From Vagococcus teuberi (GTDB lineage: Bacteria; Bacillota; Bacilli; Lactobacillales; Vagococcaceae), in contig NZ_CP017267.1 of the NCBI RefSeq assembly GCF_001870205.1, forward strand, positions 546,501 to 610,500: a DNA stretch of 64,000 bases, written 5' to 3'. A program made the translations under genes and the position numbers. This document shows positions 56,600 to 64,000 of this stretch, one piece after another. Every line of letters starts with the position of its first letter. Position 1 is the first letter of the stretch. The notes under the pieces are model-generated. The model was not told the origin of the DNA, searched no databases, and worked only from the letters and a program-made list of their open reading frames with translations.

Positions 56600-56764
56600 T
56601 TTAATATCTTTTTTACTAATAACAATTCTACCTAAATATTTTTCTTTTAATTCTTCATCTGGATTATTTACATCGATTAAAACTGAATTGTCGTATTCTT
56701 TTTCAATGACACCTTCATAGTTACTTCCTTGCCATTTAAAGAACACTTTTTCTTGAGTATCCAT
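56591..56764 (-). CDS. DUF2187 family small protein
   Basis: A 57-residue protein with a KOW/Tudor-like small beta-barrel pattern: 'VFFKWQGSNYEGVIEKEYDNSVLIDVNNPDEELKEKYLGRIVISKKDIK'. DUF2187 proteins are common in Firmicutes and of unknown function, possibly nucleic-acid binding. Start ATG at 56764 is preceded by GGGAGAG at good spacing; a longer frame from 56788 exists but is less likely. Confidence 0.82.
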   Translation of the reverse strand: MDTQEKVFFKWQGSNYEGVIEKEYDNSVLIDVNNPDEELKEKYLGRIVISKKDIKQK

Positions 56765-56923
56765 ACTAATCTCTCCCATATCATCCAAAAATAAAAAACA
56801 CTGTAATAATTATTTCTGTATTATAACATTAAAAAAGCAAAAAGTGGAATAAAAACCTTTTTATTTTATCACTATCAATCATATATAAATACACAGTACA
56901 CTAAAAAAAGTGAATTTTACGAA

Positions 56924-56968
56924 AAGTCTAGACCATTTGTTGACTAATGATGTAAAGAGTGATAATTT
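56924..56968 (+). promoter_or_regulatory. nagA promoter with a dre-like operator
   Basis: TTGACT (56940-56945), 17-base spacer, TAATTT (56963-56968). Just upstream, AAGTCTAGACCA (56924-56935) matches 10 of 12 bases of the DasR/NagR-type operator TGGTCTAGACCA. A GntR-family repressor sensing amino-sugar phosphates is the expected ligand; its gene is not in this window. Confidence 0.7.
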
Positions 56969-57000
56969 TAAAGTATTAATAAAAGAAAGAAGTGTTGGCA

Positions 57001-58152
57001 ATGAAAAAAGTGATTTACGCTGATAAATTTTTTTTAGCAAGTGGTGAAACAGGACCTGGTTTTTTAATGATTAAAGACGGTATTTTTGGCGAAATATCAT
57101 CAGAAAATCCTGATATAGATGCAGAGTTAGTAGACCTATCGGGTAAATGGGTGGCACCAGGATTAGTTGATACGCATATTCATGGGTATAAAAATCATGA
57201 TGTCATGGATAATGATGCTGGAGGAATTAAAGTAATGTCAGAAGCCTTATTATCATGTGGAGTCACATCATTTTTACCGACAACGTTGACTTCAGATCAT
57301 GAACGATTAAAAAACGTTGCCAAAACAATCGGCGAAATAAAAGATGACGTTAAAGGTGCAAAAATTCAAGGTATTTATTTTGAAGGCCCTTTCTTTACTG
57401 AAGAACATAAAGGTGCTCAAAATCCTGGTTATTTTTCAGATCCAAGCATTGAGGTATTTAATGAATGGCAAGAAGCTTCGGGTGGCATTATCAAAAAAAT
57501 AGCTCTCGCTCCTGAACGTGAAGGTGTGAAAGAATTTGTCCAACAAGTAACAGACAGTGGTGTTGTTGTGGCATTAGGGCATAGTAATGCAACCTTATCT
57601 CAAGCAAAAGAAGTAGTAGAATCAGGTGCTAGCGTATTTGTTCATACATATAATGGTATGCGTGGTTTAAACCATCGTGAACCAGGTATGGTTGGAGCCG
57701 CACTTAGTTTAGAACATGTTTTTTCAGAATTAATTTGTGATGGACATCATGTTCATCCAACTGCTGCTGAAATACTAATGGATTCGACTGGTAGAGATCA
57801 TGTGGCATTAATTACTGACTGTATGATGGCAGGTGGTATGTCGGATGGGGAATACATGTTAGGTGAGTTTAATGTGACGGTTAAAGATGGAACAGCTAGA
57901 ATGAGAGAAGGAAACTTAGCAGGAAGCATTTTAAAATTAAAAGAAGCTATCAAAAATGTTGTTGATTGGGGAATTGCAACACCATCAGAAGCTATAATGA
58001 TGGCAACTTATGTGCCAGCAGTTAGCTGTAAAATGGATGATATTTGCGGTATGATAAAATCTGGTAGAGCTGCAGATTTTATCGTATTAGATAAATCAAT
58101 GAATTTAGAAGCAACATACCTAGACGGTGAATGCCGTTATGAAGTACAATAA
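57001..58152 (+). CDS. nagA: N-acetylglucosamine-6-phosphate deacetylase
   Basis: A 383-residue amidohydrolase that converts GlcNAc-6-phosphate to glucosamine-6-phosphate. Metal and substrate residues are visible in 'LVDTHIHGYKNHDVMD', 'YFEGPFF', 'VALGHSNAT', 'FVHTYNGMRGLNHREPG', 'ELICDGHHVHP' and 'ALITDCMMAGGM'. I chose ATG 57001; GTG 56992 is in frame upstream but lies inside the ribosome-site region. Stands alone under the predicted NagR-type site. Confidence 0.95.
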   Translation: MKKVIYADKFFLASGETGPGFLMIKDGIFGEISSENPDIDAELVDLSGKWVAPGLVDTHIHGYKNHDVMDNDAGGIKVMSEALLSCGVTSFLPTTLTSDHERLKNVAKTIGEIKDDVKGAKIQGIYFEGPFFTEEHKGAQNPGYFSDPSIEVFNEWQEASGGIIKKIALAPEREGVKEFVQQVTDSGVVVALGHSNATLSQAKEVVESGASVFVHTYNGMRGLNHREPGMVGAALSLEHVFSELICDGHHVHPTAAEILMDSTGRDHVALITDCMMAGGMSDGEYMLGEFNVTVKDGTARMREGNLAGSILKLKEAIKNVVDWGIATPSEAIMMATYVPAVSCKMDDICGMIKSGRAADFIVLDKSMNLEATYLDGECRYEVQ

Positions 58153-58160
58153 ACTAAGTA

Positions 58161-58188
58161 GAACGGTAGAGTTTTCTACCGTTTTTTT
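58161..58188 (+). terminator. Terminator after nagA
   Basis: Stem ACGGTAGA (58163-58170) with TCTACCGT (58175-58182), tetraloop, then a T-run. Confidence 0.9.
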
Positions 58189-58214
58189 ATTCAAGAAAAA
58201 GGAGTCGAAGTGTA

Positions 58215-59306
58215 ATGAACAATGAACGAATGAATCGTGTGCTAAAAGAGATGGCACAACAACATTTACCACAATTAGTGGTATCAGATCAAGCCTCTAT
58301 TTCGTATTTAACTGGTCAATCAATCGATCCGGGTGAGAGATTAGTTGCATTAATTATAAGAGAAAATGGACATCATGTGGCAGTTGTTAATAGATTGTTT
58401 CCTGTTTCAGAATCTGATTTAGGTATGCCGATTATTGTGGTTGATGATACAGACGAAGGAATGGGTGTATTAAAGTTAGCTAAAGAATTAGATAAATCAC
58501 AACCAATTGCGGTCGAAAAAAATTGGGCTGCTCATTTTCTGTTAGATATTATGAAAGAAATAGATGTACCAATCAGTCAGTATACATTAAGCTCTAATGT
58601 CATAGATAAAGTCAGAGCAATCAAAACAGAAGATGAGATAGAAAAAATGTTAGATGCTTCTCACGATAATGATTTAGCTGTCCATCAATTAATTGGGTTA
58701 ATACCAGAAGAACTAACAGAATTAGAAATGACAAAACGTTTAGAGAAAATTTATCACGACTTAGGAAATGATGGCTTTTCGTTTGAACCAATCGTAGCAT
58801 ACGGAGCAAATGGTGCAGATCCACATCATATGAATGATGATTCTGTTGTTAAAGCTGGTGATAGTATTATTTTAGATATTGGTGGCATAAAAAATGGGTA
58901 CTGTTCTGATATGACACGTACAGTTTTCTATAAAGACGTTTCTGAAAAAAGTCGCGATGTTTATGAGACAGTATTAGAAGCCAATAAACGTGCTATTGCA
59001 ACTGTAAAACCAGGGGTACGTTTATGTGATATCGATGCGGCAGCAAGAGATTATATTGAATCCAAAGGCTACGGTGAATATTTTACACATCGAACAGGTC
59101 ATTTTATTGGGACTGAAGTTCATGAAGCAGGAGATGTATCAGCAAGTAATACAAACAAAGTATCAGAGGGTATGATTTTTTCTATTGAACCAGGTATTTA
59201 TATTCCAGGTGAGGTAGGTGTACGAATTGAAGATTTAGTTGTTGTAACCAAAGATGGATGCAAAATATTAAATGAATACCCAAAAGAATTAATTATTATT
59301 GATTAA
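58215..59306 (+). CDS. M24 family Xaa-Pro dipeptidase/aminopeptidase
   Basis: A 363-residue pita-bread metallopeptidase. The creatinase-like N-terminal domain covers about 1-130. The catalytic domain has the metal ligands in 'ILDIGGIKNGYCSDMTRTVF' (two Asp), 'HRTGHFIGTEVHE' (His), 'SIEPGIY' (Glu) and 'RIEDLVVV' (Glu). It releases residues next to proline. The ribosome site is AAAAAGGAG. It follows nagA but is separated from it by a terminator. Confidence 0.92.
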   Translation: MNNERMNRVLKEMAQQHLPQLVVSDQASISYLTGQSIDPGERLVALIIRENGHHVAVVNRLFPVSESDLGMPIIVVDDTDEGMGVLKLAKELDKSQPIAVEKNWAAHFLLDIMKEIDVPISQYTLSSNVIDKVRAIKTEDEIEKMLDASHDNDLAVHQLIGLIPEELTELEMTKRLEKIYHDLGNDGFSFEPIVAYGANGADPHHMNDDSVVKAGDSIILDIGGIKNGYCSDMTRTVFYKDVSEKSRDVYETVLEANKRAIATVKPGVRLCDIDAAARDYIESKGYGEYFTHRTGHFIGTEVHEAGDVSASNTNKVSEGMIFSIEPGIYIPGEVGVRIEDLVVVTKDGCKILNEYPKELIIID

Positions 59307-59330
59307 AACATTTAAAATTATTTTTATAAA

Positions 59331-59373
59331 GAGTCGTTCAATTAACTTGAAAGGTTGATTCAACGGCTTTTTG
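59331..59373 (+). terminator. Terminator after the M24 peptidase gene
   Basis: A long stem, AGTCGTTCAATTAAC with GTTGATTCAACGGCT (G-U pairs included), followed by TTTT. Confidence 0.78.
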
Positions 59374-59401
59374 TATTATTCAACTATTTTTTAAAGACTA
59401 T

Positions 59402-59430
59402 TTGACAAATAGTATTATTCATAATACAGT
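59402..59430 (+). promoter_or_regulatory. Promoter with palindromic operator before the YusW-like gene
   Basis: TTGACA (59402-59407), 17-base spacer, TACAGT (59425-59430). The spacer contains the palindrome GTATTATTCATAATAC (59412-59427), a perfect 7+7 arm with a two-base centre. A repressor there would cover the promoter. Confidence 0.75.
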
Positions 59431-59472
59431 AGTATCATAAGAATAGTATATAAACATTTAGGAGGAAAAGGT

Positions 59473-60288
59473 ATGTTTAAAAAGAAATTTATTAAACTAA
59501 CAATATTATCATTAGTAACATTATCAATTGGAAGTTCAGCGTTAGTTTTCAGTACACAAAGTGTCGATGCGAAAACAGTTGTTTCTCAAACAGCAAGAAA
59601 ATCAGTGCTTACATTTACTAAAGCTGATTTAGAAAGAGCAACAAAGATTAAATTGTTAGTATCAAATGTTCAAAAAATATATAATTTATTATCTGAAACT
59701 GATACTTGGAAAGAATTAGGATACAATGATTCTCAAGCAGCTAAGATAGCACAACGTGTTTCATTAAGCTCACGTCAATCCCAAGGTATCTTAAAAGATA
59801 TGTTGAACAATGCAAACGTTGAATTCAAAGTAGTTTATATGAATACTGGATGGTTTGAACGTGTAAATATTGGTTCTGAAGTGGTAACGGAGAATGTGCC
59901 AGAAGTTGAAGTACTAGAAACTGAAACGCTGGATTCAGAAACACCTGAAGTACCAGCAACTGGTACATTAGATAAAAACATTAAAGAAATTGAAATCGAA
60001 ATCGACTACCGTGCAAAAAACAAAGACATTAATTTAGATGTTGATGTTAAAAAAGACGGTCGTGTAAAAGCTGAGTTTGAAAATGAAGCAACAAGAACAA
60101 AAGTAAAAGGCGATCAAGCCGAAGCGTTTGTGATTGATATCTTTGATAGTGTAGATGTTCGTACTATGTCTAAAAATGATATTAAAAATCATGTGTTAAA
60201 CAAGTTAAATGCAGATAAAAACTTCAAGAAATTTGATTTCAAAGTGAAATACTTTGATGAATCAAAAGTTGATTTTAAAATTAAATAA
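59473..60288 (+). CDS. Secreted YusW-like domain protein
   Basis: A 271-residue exported protein. The signal peptide (about 1-33) ends near 'VDAK', with no lipobox. A middle region of unknown type (about 45-135) has helical character, followed by an acidic Glu/Thr/Pro linker (about 140-165). The C-terminal domain (about 170-268) matches YusW-like proteins ('IEIEIDYRAKNKDINLDVDVKKDGRVKAEFENE', 'VKGDQAEAFVIDIFD'). Function is unknown. It has its own operator-containing promoter and terminator, so it is probably induced under specific conditions. Confidence 0.82.
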   Translation: MFKKKFIKLTILSLVTLSIGSSALVFSTQSVDAKTVVSQTARKSVLTFTKADLERATKIKLLVSNVQKIYNLLSETDTWKELGYNDSQAAKIAQRVSLSSRQSQGILKDMLNNANVEFKVVYMNTGWFERVNIGSEVVTENVPEVEVLETETLDSETPEVPATGTLDKNIKEIEIEIDYRAKNKDINLDVDVKKDGRVKAEFENEATRTKVKGDQAEAFVIDIFDSVDVRTMSKNDIKNHVLNKLNADKNFKKFDFKVKYFDESKVDFKIK

Positions 60289-60313
60289 GACATTTTTTGT
60301 CGTCTAACCAATT

Positions 60314-60360
60314 GGAGTTACTATAAAGTAAAGTTAAACTTATTTTATAGTAACCTTTTT
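60314..60360 (+). terminator. Terminator after the YusW-like gene
   Basis: GGAGTTACTATAAA with TTATAGTAACCTTTTTT, loop of about 18 that is itself partly complementary, then a T-run. Confidence 0.82.
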
Positions 60361-60443
60361 TATTATAGATAGTGTTTATCTTTTGATGGAATTCGTGTAA
60401 TATTAAAAATGAATGATTGCCGTAGGAGGCTTTTAGAAGAATT

Positions 60444-60776
60444 ATGAAAATTTCGAATCAATTTAAAAAAGGGGTATTGGAACTGTGTGTTTTATACCTA
60501 CTAAAGAATAAAGATAGATACGGGTATGAATTAACACAAAAGATGAATGAGCATATAGTTATTACAGAGGGAGCATTATATCCTATTTTAAGACGCTTAG
60601 TAAAAGAGGAATATTGTTCAACTTATTTGAAAGAGTCTAGCAGTGGTCCAGCTAGAAAGTATTATTCGCTAACAGACAAAGGAAGACAACATTTGGAAAA
60701 ACTATTTTCTGAATGGAATCTGTTTGTCGAAAGTGTACAATCATTGTGTCAGGAGGAAGATAATGGAGAAGATTGA
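60444..60776 (+). CDS. PadR family transcriptional regulator
   Basis: A 110-residue winged-helix regulator: 'FKKGVLELCVLYLLKNKDRYGYELTQKM', 'ITEGALYPILRRLVKEEYCSTYLKESSSGPARKYYSLTDKGRQHLEKL'. This is the short PadR-s2 type. It is preceded by TAGGAGG and overlaps the next gene by 14 bases. PadR regulators commonly repress the operon in which they lie, here a HAAS and a DUF4097 gene. Confidence 0.93.
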   Translation: MKISNQFKKGVLELCVLYLLKNKDRYGYELTQKMNEHIVITEGALYPILRRLVKEEYCSTYLKESSSGPARKYYSLTDKGRQHLEKLFSEWNLFVESVQSLCQEEDNGED

Positions 60777-61092
60777 GAATTTTTTTGATGAGATGAAAAA
60801 ACTTTTTCTTGTGAAAGACATGGATGAATTTGAAGAAATAAAAGAAGATATGTTAGAACATATAGAGATTAAGCTAGAACAAGGTGAACCAGTCGAGGTT
60901 ATTTTGACAAAACTTGGAACGCCTAAAGCAATTGTTGATGCGTTTTATGAGGATAAACGATTAAATAAAGCAATGCAGTATGAAACTGATATTATTGGAA
61001 TTGAAGAAGTACAAATCGTTGCGCTTCAAGGGAAAAAAGATAAGCTATATAAACAGGTATCCCGATTGAAACGTGGGGGGTCGTTACATTAA
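60763..61092 (+). CDS. HAAS/DUF1700 domain protein
   Basis: A 109-residue protein. Its N-terminal part matches the HAAS (DUF1700) domain: 'ENFFDEMKKLFLVKDMDEFEEIKEDMLEHIEIKLEQGEPVEVILTKLGTPKAIVDAFYED'. HAAS proteins occur with PadR regulators. The usual membrane segments of longer DUF1700 proteins are absent. ATG 60763 follows AGGAGG and overlaps padR. It ends two bases before the next start. Confidence 0.87.
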   Translation: MEKIENFFDEMKKLFLVKDMDEFEEIKEDMLEHIEIKLEQGEPVEVILTKLGTPKAIVDAFYEDKRLNKAMQYETDIIGIEEVQIVALQGKKDKLYKQVSRLKRGGSLH

Positions 61093-61094
61093 AA

Positions 61095-62312
61095 GTGGTA
61101 TTTGTATTATTAATTGTCTTTAGTTTTGTATATTTCATTTGGAATTTAATAAAGTATGGTCATTTTAGCTTCCTGATTGCTCTTATATTTGGTAATTCTC
61201 TTTTTGGTTTAGGTTTATTAAGAGATATAAATCATAAATCAACGAAACGCATGTCTTTTTTTACTCTTATTTTCGTAATTATATCGTTTTTTATAATGTA
61301 TAGCATCCACTATAAATTATTCTTTTATAAGGGTGAAATAGTCGATGAAAGTATTCAACTAAATCAGAATTCATTTGAATCGCTGACATTAACAGGTGAT
61401 TTTCCGATTAATTTAACGATTGAGCAAACAAGTAGTACATATCCTAGTATAAAGCTAAAAGGGAAAATGACCAAAGGCAGTAAAGAAGCCTTAAAAGAAT
61501 TGATAGACAATAAAGAGATGGTCATCGATTTAGGACAAAAAACACCGATGTCCTTATTTACTGCAATGGGCGAATTAGATGTATCGTTAAGTATTCCGAA
61601 ATCAACGGAAAAAAATCTAGTGCTAGATTTTGAAAATGCGGATATCCAGGCTAGAGATATTTTGGTTAGACATTTTGATATAACGGTGGAAACAGGTAAT
61701 ATTGTGTTAGAAGATATTGATAGTCAACATCTCAGAGTGGTAAGTGAAAAAGCCGATTTATTAGTTAATAGTTTTGATACACCGATTGAAGTAAATAATG
61801 AAAAGGGAAAAAGTATTATTAAAAATGGTGTAGGTAACATGACTGTCAAAACGCAAACAGGGTTTACTAACTTACTCAATATTAATGGTGATAAAGCCAA
61901 TGTCGTAAATAATAGGGGCAAACTAATTATGACAGATACTTCACTGGATAAAGTTAATATCACAAGTGATAAAAATACTTTGGTGATTGAAAATCAAATT
62001 GGCCATACAACACTGAATATTAAAAATGGAAACATTATTTTAAGAGAAAATCAAGGAACATTGGATGTAGTTAATGGTCAAGGGTCAGTTATTATAACCC
62101 AACATAAGCCTATAAAAGGAAGTATAAAAAGTGAATCAGGATTAGTAAAATGGTTCCAATATGTGGACGAAGATAATGAAGCTCCAGACTTTTTAGTTAA
62201 ATCTGGCAATAAAAATGTTCGTAATGATTTCAAAAATAGTGCAGATATTGATAAAGGAAAGGTATTTGAAATAGAAACAGTTACTAGTGAAATAGATATT
62301 ATAAAAAAATAG
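61095..62312 (+). CDS. DUF4097 membrane protein of the PadR operon
   Basis: A 405-residue protein. Two or three N-terminal transmembrane segments (about 1-20, 25-42 and 54-72) precede an extracellular beta-solenoid-like DUF4097 region (about 85-395) with many short strands ('VETGNIVLEDIDSQHLRVVSEKADLLV', 'NIKNGNIILRENQGTLDVVNGQGSVII'). DUF4097 is shared with LiaX-type envelope-stress proteins. The start is a GTG two bases after the HAAS gene stop; the nearest G-rich site is about 14 bases away, so translation is probably coupled. Confidence 0.85.
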   Translation: MVFVLLIVFSFVYFIWNLIKYGHFSFLIALIFGNSLFGLGLLRDINHKSTKRMSFFTLIFVIISFFIMYSIHYKLFFYKGEIVDESIQLNQNSFESLTLTGDFPINLTIEQTSSTYPSIKLKGKMTKGSKEALKELIDNKEMVIDLGQKTPMSLFTAMGELDVSLSIPKSTEKNLVLDFENADIQARDILVRHFDITVETGNIVLEDIDSQHLRVVSEKADLLVNSFDTPIEVNNEKGKSIIKNGVGNMTVKTQTGFTNLLNINGDKANVVNNRGKLIMTDTSLDKVNITSDKNTLVIENQIGHTTLNIKNGNIILRENQGTLDVVNGQGSVIITQHKPIKGSIKSESGLVKWFQYVDEDNEAPDFLVKSGNKNVRNDFKNSADIDKGKVFEIETVTSEIDIIKK

Positions 62313-62347
62313 ACTTGAAGGAAGATTCCTTTTAGTCTATTTTTGCT
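62306..62347. terminator. Bidirectional terminator
   Basis: AAAAATAGACTtgaAGGAA pairs with TTCCTtttAGTCTATTTTT. A-run and T-run on opposite sides. It separates the convergent DUF4097 and small partner genes. Confidence 0.88.
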
Positions 62348-62712
62348 ATTACGTTTGAATTTAAAGTTCCTTGTTCAACAGATGAAAAAAACGATGCTAT
62401 TGTTAAATCAAAGTGTTCACTCTCAGATTTAAAACAAGAATATGGAATGACCAGAGTCTGACTATCTGTTGCTAAAACGTAGTCACTATCAATCGTTTGA
62501 GCAATAAAGGTATACTCTTGTAATTCTTCTTGTGTCCAGATACCATCATCTGCTAAAAAATCAAGCGTTTGATAAAAATTTTGCTGTTTTTTTTCTGTCG
62601 AAAAAATAAAATAGTCAGTTAACTCTTGTAGATGGTTTGTATTAACTATCTCTAAAAAATAGTTAGGTGAATTATTAGTTATTTGACTAGCGATTTCGTG
62701 AAAGGTAATCAT
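62332..62712 (-). CDS. Small acidic protein downstream of nuclease gene (possible immunity protein)
   Basis: A 126-residue acidic cytoplasmic protein with no signal peptide. I do not firmly recognise it. The C-terminal half ('SDYVLATDSQTLVIPYSCFKSESEHFDLTIASFFSSVEQG') faintly recalls SUKH-type immunity proteins, but this is a weak impression. It lies 12 bases downstream of a secreted or membrane-anchored nuclease gene on the same strand, the typical order of toxin then immunity. It could also be unrelated. Confidence 0.6.
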   Translation of the reverse strand: MITFHEIASQITNNSPNYFLEIVNTNHLQELTDYFIFSTEKKQQNFYQTLDFLADDGIWTQEELQEYTFIAQTIDSDYVLATDSQTLVIPYSCFKSESEHFDLTIASFFSSVEQGTLNSNVIAKID

Positions 62713-62724
62713 TTGAATGCTCCT

Positions 62725-63390
62725 TTACTGCTTGTTTTCTATTGTGACATAAAAATCAATTGTTGATTGTTTACTTAGCCCTTTTCCTTCGATATCAACG
62801 GCAATAGGCATATCTTCATTACCATTATATACAGGTTCAACTCGGTAGCGAATTGTTTCACCCTCATCCGCAGCTTTTCTCACCAAATTTTCGTATTTTG
62901 TCATAAAAGGTGTATTTACAGGATTTTGATATAGAGTCACTAAGTTTTCTAATTTGTCCCCAGTTCCACCTAGTTGTCTCCCAATTAAATGACCGCGTGA
63001 ATGATTATGTGGTTCTAAACCTGAAATAAAACCAGGTGGACGAATACTTTGGTTGGCAGATGTTCCAGTATTAATCATGTTTGGTTTGATTAATGCATTG
63101 GCTGTTGTTGGTCTACCTAATTTATCTAATCTGCCATATTCAACCCATCCTTTTGAACTATCTCTCAACTCATTAGCAGTGAAACGAGATTTGCCGTGTT
63201 CAATTGGGCCTGGATTATCTTTCTTTATTGTGTCACTTGTTTTTGGTGAAGATTCCTTGTTATCAAATGGTAAAAAATCAAGGAGTGCATCCGGTGATTT
63301 TACTCCTGCAACAACTAATATAATACAGACAACTAATCCAATAATATATTGAATTGGTGATGATTTTTTTCGCTTATTTTTTGTAGACAT
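62725..63390 (-). CDS. Membrane-anchored DNA/RNA non-specific endonuclease
   Basis: A 221-residue protein. A basic N-terminus and one hydrophobic segment (about 14-30) serve as signal anchor. A linker precedes a nuclease domain (about 68-218): 'RFTANELRDSSKGWVEYGRLDKLGRP', then 'HSRGHLIGRQLGGTGDKLENLVTLYQNPVNTPFM', in which the RGH histidine is catalytic and the Asn binds the metal. This is the Endonuclea_NS_2 type, as in streptococcal EndA and other surface nucleases. Roles could be DNA uptake, nutrient scavenging or defence. Confidence 0.92.
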   Translation of the reverse strand: MSTKNKRKKSSPIQYIIGLVVCIILVVAGVKSPDALLDFLPFDNKESSPKTSDTIKKDNPGPIEHGKSRFTANELRDSSKGWVEYGRLDKLGRPTTANALIKPNMINTGTSANQSIRPPGFISGLEPHNHSRGHLIGRQLGGTGDKLENLVTLYQNPVNTPFMTKYENLVRKAADEGETIRYRVEPVYNGNEDMPIAVDIEGKGLSKQSTIDFYVTIENKQ

Positions 63391-63420
63391 ACAATACCCC
63401 TTATTTTATAATCGATTGTT

Positions 63421-63449
63421 ATTATACGATACTCTCAGTAAAAGAACAA
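63421..63449 (-). promoter_or_regulatory. Promoter of the nuclease operon
   Basis: On the minus strand TTGTTC (63449-63444), a 17-base spacer, and TATAAT (63426-63421). It is 31 bases before the nuclease ATG. The 35 region overlaps the small palindrome AGAACAAGCGTTCT (63443-63456). Confidence 0.78.
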
Positions 63450-63476
63450 GCGTTCTCAAACGTCAAATGTTATCGA

Positions 63477-63505
63477 TGTTTAAATAAACTGTCTTTTGTT
63501 ATAAT
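63477..63505 (+). promoter_or_regulatory. Promoter of the ABC exporter gene
   Basis: TGTTTA (63477-63482), 17-base spacer, TATAAT (63500-63505), with AAGGAG following at 63521. Confidence 0.7.
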
Positions 63506-63533
63506 GATTCATGAGATAAGAAGGAGTGATTCT

Positions 63534-64000
63534 ATGAGTTATGTCGAGTTAAAAAATGTGTATAAACGCTATAAAATGGGAGATAATGTGATTGTTGCAA
63601 ATAATGACATTAATATTTCAGTTGAAAAAGGTGAATTTGTCGTAATTTTAGGACCTAGTGGGGCTGGTAAATCAACCGTTTTAAATATATTAGGTGGTAT
63701 GGATAGTTGTGATGAAGGGCATGTCATAATAGATGGAACGAATATTGCAGCATTTACTTCAAAAGAACTGACAAAATATCGTCGGTTAGATGTTGGTTTT
63801 GTTTTTCAATTTTATAATTTAGTACCAAATCTGACAGCTAAGGAAAATGTTGAGTTGGCTTCACAAGTATCACCAAAGGCATTGGATGTGGATAGTGTGT
63901 TGGATATGGTTCAACTGGGGCATCGAAAAAATAATTTTCCAGCCCAACTATCTGGAGGTGAACAGCAACGTGTGGCGATTGCTAGGGCGTTAGCTAAAAA
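63534..64000 (+). CDS. ABC transporter ATP-binding protein (MacB/LolD type), 3' end cut
   Basis: Partial: 155 codons are visible and the frame runs off the window. Walker A GPSGAGKS is at 40-47, the Q-loop is in 'VGFVFQFYNLVPNLTAKENVEL', and the signature is 'LSGGEQQRVAIARAL'. It belongs to the LolD/MacB/FtsE-like group, which usually pairs with a large FtsX-type permease encoded just downstream. It may be an antimicrobial-peptide or lipoprotein exporter. ATG 63534 follows AAGGAGTG. Confidence 0.93.
   Translation, partial: MSYVELKNVYKRYKMGDNVIVANNDINISVEKGEFVVILGPSGAGKSTVLNILGGMDSCDEGHVIIDGTNIAAFTSKELTKYRRLDVGFVFQFYNLVPNLTAKENVELASQVSPKALDVDSVLDMVQLGHRKNNFPAQLSGGEQQRVAIARALAK

Overview
The window is a low-GC Gram-positive chromosome segment, most consistent with Enterococcaceae (an Enterococcus or Vagococcus relative). 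The evidence is the gene order argR-recN, DUF3397-mraZ-rsmH-ftsL-pbp-mraY-murD-murG-divIB-ftsA-ftsZ-ylmE-sepF-ylmG-ylmH-divIVA-ileS, the T-box and PRD/antiterminator controls, the LPxTG-anchored protease, and strong AGGAGG-type ribosome binding sites. The genus is inferred from layout only; no database search was possible.

Layout. 1-2095: end of argR and recN. 2094-20190: a small DUF4044 gene, then a complete division and cell-wall (dcw) cluster starting at a MraZ-box promoter and ending with T-box-controlled ileS. 20220-21132: a DUF4430 lipoprotein with an ECF S-component. 21149-26784: carbohydrate genes. A LacI-type repressor is divergent from a 6-phospho-beta-glucosidase, followed by a bglP-licT unit with cre site, RAT antiterminator and terminator. 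26968-28881: a decayed region in which a broken kdpFA is joined through a defective IS3-family element to the tail of an unrelated P-type ATPase. 29322-30079: a glucosamine-6-phosphate-deaminase-like gene with the same LacI-type operator as the glucosidase. 30087-32840: two tandem T-boxes, both apparently reading a His codon, ahead of a three-gene amino-acid ABC transporter. 32841-33458: relics of mobile DNA and of a phosphoglycerate-mutase gene. 33616-36589: an APC permease, a Gfo/Idh/MocA dehydrogenase and a tautomerase. 36742-40630: an HTH-TPR regulator broken by a 124-bp insertion flanked by 53-bp repeats, then apbE and two FMN-reductase-like genes, one with a C-terminal PAS-like extension. 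40776-46127: a 1783-residue cell-wall subtilase. 46278-56764: GutA-like IIA protein, AI-2E family transporter, LysR regulator, zwf, acyl-ACP thioesterase, opuC-type osmolyte transporter, alaA-like aminotransferase, DUF2187 protein. 57001-64000: nagA, an M24 peptidase, a secreted YusW-like protein, a PadR/HAAS/DUF4097 operon, a membrane-anchored nuclease with a small partner gene, and the start of an ABC exporter ATPase.

The first 20 kb is ordinary and well conserved. The most unusual points are the repeat-flanked break in the regulator at 36.8-37.8 kb, the kdp/IS3/P-type ATPase junction whose transposase has lost its catalytic glutamate, the shared operator that links two separated sugar genes, the tandem His T-boxes, and the nuclease/partner pair. 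I did not find a CRISPR array, rRNA, tRNA or prophage, and no gene set that I can defend as a wholly new system.
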